This document shows, one piece after another, positions 13,601 to 16,486 of a DNA stretch of 16,486 nucleotides. A program made the position numbers and the translations under genes. The DNA lies in the NCBI GenBank assembly GCA_937121005.1, contig CAKZKB010000302.1, positions 1-16,486 of the forward strand, in the 5' to 3' direction. This DNA is from an uncultured cyanobacterium (lineage in GTDB: Bacteria; Cyanobacteriota; Cyanobacteriia; Cyanobacteriales; Geitlerinemataceae). Under the pieces are notes generated by a model that saw only the letters and a program-made list of their open reading frames with translations, ran no database searches and was not told where the DNA came from. Numbering within the stretch: the first letter of the stretch is position 1; the number at the start of each line of letters is the position of its first letter.

Positions 13601-15425
13601 ACAGATTTTCTCCGATCTCAACGAAGGTTTGACCGTCGAAACTGCCTTCAAATTTGTCAATGCTGGCAACATTACTCAGTTGTCCGTCAATGCGAGCAAA
13701 ATTGGTAATGCTGTCGGTGGCGGAAATACCCGTGTCGCTAGCCAGGAAAGCATCAATTAACGGATCGGTTCCGGGGTTGGTATTGGCAACGGTAATGTTG
13801 TAGGTTTCTACGGTTTGGTTTCCGGCGCGATCGATGGCTTTGACAGTGAGGGTGCGATCGCCGTTACTCGTGTTGTCGAGATTGATTTCGGTATCGAATC
13901 CTCCACTGGCATCAGGATTGATGGAAATTTCCGCACCGCTATCGATTTGATAGCTGAAAAAGACCAGATCCGAACCCGTTCCAGTGGCGGTTCCCGTCAG
14001 GCGATCGCCCGGTTCAAAAGTGGCGTTTTCCAGTTCGGACTCGAAGTTAAAACTGGGGTTAGCGCTGTCAAGTGTAAAGACAATTTCTGCAAAATTAGAC
14101 GCACCCTGATTTTCGTCGATCGCCTGCACGAATAGGGTATGCTGTCCGTCGAAAACTTGGCCGCCGAAGATGGTAGATAGACGATCGCGATCGAGGCTAA
14201 ATGTGCCGTCGGCTTCCAGTGCGTCGGTAATGTCGGTAAAGTCAGCAATGGCAGTATCGCCGAATCCAGCTTGCAGTTTGGCGATCGCGTTTTGACTGTT
14301 AATGCTACCACTAACGGTAGCTGTTTTAGTCACGCGATCGCTGTTCGAAACTCCGCTATCCGTGCTTAAAGAAATGGATACTTCCGGCAAATTCAACGGG
14401 CCGATAACAGTGGGATCGGTTGTCCAATTTTTGCCAGGATCGATAACGCTACTGACATTAACTGCTTCTCCAACGGCTCCGGTGACGCGGAAAACAATAT
14501 CGTTATAGTCGCCATCGGATCCGGCATCTACTCGTTGGTCTTCTAAAACAAAGACGCGACCTTCTCCGGTAATATCAGCAAGCTGTCCGACATGAAAAGC
14601 ATCTTCTGGGTTGGCAGTTGCCAAAGAGAAAAGTGGTGTTTTATTACCTTCAATTTCGGGATTTTCAAAAACTTCGGCAACTGTTCCGTTCGGAACGAGC
14701 ATCACGCCAAATTTATCTCCGGGAGTCAAATCAAACTCTTTATTTCCCTGATAGTCACCACTATTGTAGTTATTTTCAAAGGAAAAGTTAACATCTAAGC
14801 GAGCGCCTTCGCTGGCATCGCGAATGGCAATTCCACCGAGTGCGGAGTTGCTTAAGGCGCGTCGCGATACTTCTTTAATCCATTCGGGAGAACCCAACGC
14901 AAACTCGTCTAAACCAGACAAGCTAAAAATAGCGAGTTCGCCGCGATACGCACCGCCGTCAATTTCAAAACTAACTCCGACTTTACCCGACTCGCCAACG
15001 GTAAAGTAACCAGACTCGATCGGATCGTTGTTGGGGACGATCGCCTCTCCGGTGAGGGGATCGACTTCCAAGTTTAAGGTATAATCCGTATCGCTATCTT
15101 GGCGAGAGAGTTCTAAGACATAATTACCAGCGACTAGATCGTTTACCTGGATGGAATCCGTGCTTTCAGGGTCGATGAAACCGCTATCGATAACTTGTCC
15201 GAGATCGTCTTCAATTTTCCAGTCCATCCCGGCATTGAGTTGAGGAAAGGACAGGTTTAAATTGCTCGGATCTTGCAGTTGAAACGGATAGCGATCGCTC
15301 GGCTCTCCCGACAATACAGCGTCGGAATTGCTGTAAGTATTTTCAAAAAAGTTAATCTCGAAGCTGGACATAGTAGGTAAAGTCGAATCCGAAAAAAGGA
15401 CAAAGAATTCCCCGTGAAGGAGCAT
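7665..15425 (-). CDS. Giant modular metzincin-type protease/adhesin with DUF4114, Ig, ASH and LVIVD domains
   Basis: The 2586-residue product is modular; residue numbers are from the Met at 15425. Order: PPC-like beta domain (about 30-125), DUF4114 (about 235-315, ending DGDYNDIVF), five alternating Ig-like repeats (345-855), SbsA-type Ig (855-975), a carboxypeptidase-regulatory-like domain (982-1040, GATIRVDG and VTDENGFF), and an uncharacterised stretch with LAPGWHAV (1040-1580). A zinc-protease domain follows (1580-1800) with HEIGHNLGLEH (1709-1719) and a Met-turn DVMSS (Met1745), the metzincin signature. Then come two HYDIN/ASH-like domains (1830-2040), two calcium loops (2122-2157), an LVIVD beta-propeller (2175-2475) and a last Ig-like domain. 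The acidic, cysteine-poor sequence suits an extracellular or surface protein. No signal peptide or RTX repeats are visible, so the export route is unknown. The start could instead be Met19 (15371). I infer a surface adhesin-protease. Confidence 0.85.
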   Translation of the reverse strand: MLLHGEFFVLFSDSTLPTMSSFEINFFENTYSNSDAVLSGEPSDRYPFQLQDPSNLNLSFPQLNAGMDWKIEDDLGQVIDSGFIDPESTDSIQVNDLVAGNYVLELSRQDSDTDYTLNLEVDPLTGEAIVPNNDPIESGYFTVGESGKVGVSFEIDGGAYRGELAIFSLSGLDEFALGSPEWIKEVSRRALSNSALGGIAIRDASEGARLDVNFSFENNYNSGDYQGNKEFDLTPGDKFGVMLVPNGTVAEVFENPEIEGNKTPLFSLATANPEDAFHVGQLADITGEGRVFVLEDQRVDAGSDGDYNDIVFRVTGAVGEAVNVSSVIDPGKNWTTDPTVIGPLNLPEVSISLSTDSGVSNSDRVTKTATVSGSINSQNAIAKLQAGFGDTAIADFTDITDALEADGTFSLDRDRLSTIFGGQVFDGQHTLFVQAIDENQGASNFAEIVFTLDSANPSFNFESELENATFEPGDRLTGTATGTGSDLVFFSYQIDSGAEISINPDASGGFDTEINLDNTSNGDRTLTVKAIDRAGNQTVETYNITVANTNPGTDPLIDAFLASDTGISATDSITNFARIDGQLSNVASIDKFEGSFDGQTFVEIGENLWNDGRFILDRAELENIYGSALPDGDRTLYLKATTVQGNESTLAVPFTLDTVQPTLDINEDLDGKTIDSETRLQGLVGGTGSEIVGLTYQLDNGVEKAIAIDNDTFDTPLDLDGVSNGQHTLTLTTVDTAGNTTTTSFNVTVGEIIAPTVTIELQNDTGESDSDRVTRDPSVRGNVTDDGEILWLKAGFTGADTEIPIDENGNFSLTRQELETLYGDRLPDGEHTLFLLAADTDGNPSPLVEFNFTLETPPLEIVSVSPTHTEEDVSLEREIVIRFSAAVDPDTVNNDSIKVYALGDTVDGNWVVNSTGEFARFFPTEDGELDIWDSSARVRLDINGDAILGLDGAQLDADNDGTPGGTRTTEFETVAMTRLSGTEVWGYVYDSYNTNPDGENIPIAGATIRVDGLPEANAVTDENGFFVLEDVPGPDFFVHIDGSTATNAPDGMVYPNVGKPFHSIPGQSIQLTMDGTPFDVFLPPMDPGDMQQLSETEVTEVGFGKAAKAALIDMNPDIDPAVWDRAKVEFQPGTQGAVDKLGNAATQAAIIPVPSDRIPGPLPQGLTPKLVFSIQAFTETGPANNFDVPAAVTLPNLEGLEPGEKAEILSFNHDSGRWETVGTGTVSDDGLTVESDPGVGILAPGWHAVSAVTIGDDCEHHEDIPVGGESPEDPIPPGGHTVEVEPVAVVSGTDSDLYIDSEDDSFTFTIENQAQKIDPSLDSCHPDNAAATPLVVEIKIKGPALDFLDISGINAEGGLESYYDFLEDDLTLKYELLPGEKTDFQLDALSLEEIRENLGRGPIGEVLGAEFCIKAYQLGDEDNVLIDEEFDIYRVIGDRDGFNGIFQFADTVNDGEGGIERVLPFRLNTGPSDKPTFEVSEPFSFRTTGNPNVGEFVFDPTETRDDITSNVNVVSPSGQVVGTFELQGDGVQQQWYLDEDAFEMTLERLATGALDGATDAEKTLIDTPEERAAIVSNVIAKTETLLSEFSVGIQRSETSNDSTVNIDVFSTAESRDDSVTFGDGILGNAFLNDNKSNGGIVDLIVNREQYSNSELYFRFSEVLNENYDGQVDLYLDNYFNAISQDGIPFEWDNEGTDKLEDALAKTIAHEIGHNLGLEHTFGADSNGNTKLIDPAQFPGFFMDVMSSGLSPDTDFTFAETGNALKVALGLDWTQEEAQDAFDYFTSYYQASEGWSNPFDSVSGVSHVDPDDIVTIGSGVLYSFDRDGNYTTSIDFGNVTVDGAGGTIATETLVLSNIGDRDLNLSELTLSGDTNIQISALADPVLSPGESTEISLTFDPTVSGELDSQLAIANDGTVTNHTIDIAGFAQSPNGDIRIDVGNNNLGGLALGSEARSQSNFATITNIGGSVLDISDIRIAGDSGKDQFSVIGEAMALDPGESMSVGVAFDAKFIGLQRAKLEVVSDDIDSPVLSQTIVATGLAENGSALDIGKDYVAVATESGPALRTQSLDTGEYSFFLRPNSDYDQAIFDPESGLIAKGFGTTNSSGQPTLLNASNFVASEFPDSDGDGLPDDIEWAIGTGINLADSDNDGIDDYEEIHHNLGGFGPAGFPTGIIGSLNLPQLAEQVVAEGDNLYIATGWHGLAIVDAAEFNNPIQLGQIDLDSGYARDVAIDSDRDLAFVATSQGLDIVDISDPMLPILEDTLLAGNDLWEVELAGNVLLAGGGTQLHSFNADTWELEQTQTLPGTAALWSLEREGDILTTYQHSRVVSTFALETENISELGATLAGSTTVPFSTTVHRISVGDGVAWLPGGGLTTVDVSDPDNPTKIADSTSRLAGRAFALNGEGLGVLAADGNAEVFHYVELYDTSDASNGSNFNTFLQRFDLASAARDVTISRGVAFVGTSNGLEVYNYSPFDVAREAPQVGAIETVPDTVPFIPNIRHVSEKTVIPVTVEASDDVQLSHVELLANGEVIDRDVSFPFDFFAKVPAYGSDNRFVLQARATDTAGNQTLSEPLDLEVFPQFAL
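8005..8900 (-). repeat. LVIVD beta-propeller repeat region of the giant protein
   Basis: About seven degenerate blades read like NLYIATGWHGLAIVDA, LAFVATSQGLDIVDIS, VAWLPGGGLTTVDVSDP and VAFVGTSNGLEVYN, each ending near an Asp or Asn and starting with a hydrophobic strand. LVIVD repeats are known from secreted bacterial surface proteins and fold as propellers. Here they stand near the C-terminus and could bind a ligand or neighbouring cell; the ligand is unknown. Confidence 0.7.
8953..9060 (-). other. Thrombospondin type-3-like calcium loops in the giant protein
   Basis: DSDGDGLPDDIE and DSDNDGIDDYEE stand about 23 residues apart (2122-2157). The DxDxDGxxD spacing is the calcium-binding pattern of thrombospondin type-3 repeats. 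They separate the ASH domains from the propeller and probably stiffen that joint when calcium is bound. Confidence 0.75.
10020..10670 (-). other. Metzincin zinc-protease domain of the giant protein
   Basis: The zinc motif HExxHxxGxxH (His1709, Glu1710, His1713, Gly1716, His1719; codons near 10269-10301) is complete, and DVMSS supplies the Met-turn at Met1745 (10191-10193), 26 residues later. Nothing essential is missing, so activity is plausible. The peptide substrate is unknown; serralysins and matrixins share this core but their flanking sequence differs. Confidence 0.8.
12858..14390 (-). repeat. Alternating A-B-A-B-A Ig-like repeats in the giant protein
   Basis: Two kinds of roughly 90-110-residue unit alternate. 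A units carry ISLSTDSGVSNSDRVT, FSLDRDRL and DGQHTLFVQA; the others read AFLASDTGISATDS with DGDRTLYLKA and IELQNDTGESDSDRVT with DGEHTLFLLA. B units carry LTGTATGTGSDLVFFSYQID or LQGLVGGTGSEIVGLTYQLD, then SNGDRTLTVKAIDRAGN or SNGQHTLTLTTVDTAGN. The order is A1-B1-A2-B2-A3. The pair A-B was probably the duplicated unit. The units are diverged, so this is not recent slippage. Stalk or spacer function is inferred from similar surface proteins. Confidence 0.75.
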
Positions 15426-15438
15426 CGCTAACCTTCAC
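15414..15438. promoter_or_regulatory. Stem-loop over the start of the giant gene
   Basis: GTGAAGG (15414-15420) pairs with CCTTCAC (15432-15438) around an 11-nt loop that contains the ATG at 15425. On the mRNA the 5' arm carries the only good ribosome-binding sequence (GAAGG), so folding could hide it. Such folding could lower translation from 15425 and favour Met19, which has no ribosome site of its own. Confidence 0.45.
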
Positions 15439-15573
15439 AAATTCAGGGTAAAGACAAGGAGAGATGAGGAACTATCCCCAACCTTTCTGTCCTTCTATCT
15501 GTCCTCAGCTTCAGTTTTTACGTCGATTTACAAAAACGTTACATATCTTTACAATTTTCTGACTCGATCCAGG
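15426..15573 (-). promoter_or_regulatory. Leader region of the giant gene
   Basis: This 148-bp gap between the GGDEF stop and the giant gene holds the HLR1-like array and the leader. I see no clear terminator for the upstream gene, so read-through is possible. I see no convincing -10/-35 pair. Confidence 0.45.
15517..15555 (+). promoter_or_regulatory. HLR1-like array of four octamer repeats, candidate RpaB site
   Basis: Four direct repeats lie at 15517 (TTTACGTC), 15527 (TTTACAAA), 15538 (GTTACATA) and 15548 (TTTACAAT), with starts 10, 11 and 10 bp apart. The last pair, GTTACATA-tc-TTTACAAT, fits the published HLR1 consensus (G/T)TTACA(T/A)(T/A)-nn-(G/T)TTACA(T/A)(T/A) at every position. HLR1 is bound by the cyanobacterial OmpR-type regulator RpaB, which responds to light and redox. 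The array is about 90-130 bp before the giant gene start and is oriented against it. Confidence 0.6.
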
Positions 15574-16486
15574 TCAGGTAATATCCTTAGCCGTGTAAAT
15601 CCGGTAGGTATCCCGTCCCTCCTGCTTGGCTTTGTAGAGGGCTGCATCCGCCGCCCGGACGAGTTGGTAAGGCGACTCGAGTTCGCGGGGATAGGCACTC
15701 ACCGCCCCACAACTGAGGGTCACGTAGGGGCCAACTTGGGAATCAGCATGACGCAAGCGTAACCCTTTCACCCGGTGGCAGATGCGATCGACCACCCGCG
15801 CCACCCCGATCGCGTCGGTATCGGGCAAAACAACGGCAAACTCTTCGCCGCCGTAGCGCGTCACTAAGTCGCTTTGGCGCGTTGAGTCTTCGATGGCGGC
15901 GGCCACGCGCCGCAAGCAGCGATCGCCGGCCGGATGTCCGTAAGTATCGTTATAGTTCTTAAAAAAGTCGATATCGCACAACACCACTGCGATCGGCCAG
16001 TCCCGTCGCTGTCCTTCGTCCCATGTCCGCAAGAGAAATTGCTCGAAGGCGCGGCGGTTGGCCACTTGCGTGAGACTGTCGGTTTCGAGCATTCGCTGCA
16101 AGCCCGAATGGTAGCAACCCAAAGCAGCAATGGCTCCCAAGGCGGCGGCAAATAAGGGGGCGACGACGGGCACCCACCACCCCAGTAAAAAGGCTCCGTA
16201 ACTGCTACCCACGATCGCGGCGATTGTTAAGATGGCGGCCCCCACTCTTTTGTAGAACGAATGGCGATGGCTGTTGAGGGTTTGCCAGCAGGCTTCGCTA
16301 CCGATCCAAGCCGCGATCGCCAGCCACACCCACTCCCAGGTTTGGGGGATGCCGCGCATCAGGGGGCGGCCGTCGATCGCTGCACTGAGGATTTGGCTGA
16401 TGGCGTTGGCATGAATGACAACCCCGTAGGTGCGCGAGGATTGAAGGTGGTTGCTGAAGGGGGTGTAAAATTCGTCTTTGAGACTG
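15574..16486 (-). CDS. CHASE2-GGDEF diguanylate cyclase, N-terminus beyond the window
   Basis: The frame stays open to the window end; the Met at 16359 is internal. The 42 residues before it, with GVVIHANAISQIL, look like the end of a CHASE2 sensor domain, an extracellular or periplasmic input module. Then come about three membrane segments (residues 9-26, 40-60 and 62-83 counted from that Met), and a GGDEF domain from DSLTQVANRRAF (94-105) on. The catalytic site is GGEEF (170-174) with metal-binding CDIDFFKNYND; the inhibitory I-site RxxD is RQSD (161-164), exactly five residues before it. So it should make cyclic di-GMP from two GTP and be product-inhibited. The late ADAALYKAKQEGRDTYRI (about 235-252) completes the domain. 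The signal sensed by CHASE2 is unknown. Confidence 0.9.
   Translation of the reverse strand, partial: SLKDEFYTPFSNHLQSSRTYGVVIHANAISQILSAAIDGRPLMRGIPQTWEWVWLAIAAWIGSEACWQTLNSHRHSFYKRVGAAILTIAAIVGSSYGAFLLGWWVPVVAPLFAAALGAIAALGCYHSGLQRMLETDSLTQVANRRAFEQFLLRTWDEGQRRDWPIAVVLCDIDFFKNYNDTYGHPAGDRCLRRVAAAIEDSTRQSDLVTRYGGEEFAVVLPDTDAIGVARVVDRICHRVKGLRLRHADSQVGPYVTLSCGAVSAYPRELESPYQLVRAADAALYKAKQEGRDTYRIYTAKDIT

Overview
The window is chromosomal DNA of a cyanobacterium. The palindrome GCGATCGC (HIP1; for example at 78-85) and its core CGATCG recur throughout the coding sequence. The genes include families seen mainly or often in cyanobacteria: XisH/XisI, a ferredoxin-like/MBL-fold fusion, a ProGlu-rich membrane protein and a CHASE2-GGDEF enzyme. 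The intergenic gaps carry short palindromes and heptanucleotide tandem repeats typical of filamentous cyanobacteria. A filamentous, Oscillatoria-like host is my inference; the species cannot be read from this sequence.

Layout, left to right. (1) 1-474: 3' end of an ABC ATPase with degenerate motifs. (2) 475-885: non-coding, with repeat remnants. (3) 886-3348: three plus-strand genes, namely a secreted SIMPL-domain protein, a single-pass membrane protein with a Pro/Glu-rich linker, and a [4Fe-4S]-like plus MBL-fold hydrolase. (4) 3349-3560: a heptamer repeat and a MITE-like nested inverted repeat. (5) 3561-4778: a DUF89/ARMT1-family phosphatase, convergent with an overlapping xisH-xisI pair on the minus strand (4808-5547). 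(6) 5548-5872: GC-rich hairpins and a perfect operator-like palindrome ahead of a DUF4112 membrane protein (5873-6349). (7) 6350-7477: a palindrome and heptamers running into the start of a conserved hypothetical gene. (8) 7665-15425, minus strand: one very large gene (2586 codons) for a modular protein with a DUF4114 domain, alternating Ig-like repeats, a metzincin-type zinc protease site, HYDIN/ASH-like domains, two calcium-loop repeats and a C-terminal LVIVD beta-propeller. (9) 15574 to the window end, minus strand: the C-terminal part of a CHASE2-GGDEF diguanylate cyclase.

The most notable point is the link between regions 8 and 9. The 148-bp gap ahead of the giant gene holds four direct repeats of a TTTACA-like octamer at 10-11 bp spacing. 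The central pair matches the published HLR1 consensus for the response regulator RpaB exactly. I infer that the giant surface or secreted protease may be under light/redox control. Its neighbour makes cyclic di-GMP, a second messenger that commonly governs attachment. None of this has been tested; the main genes are recognisable, and the novelty lies in the domain combination and the regulatory and repeat architecture.
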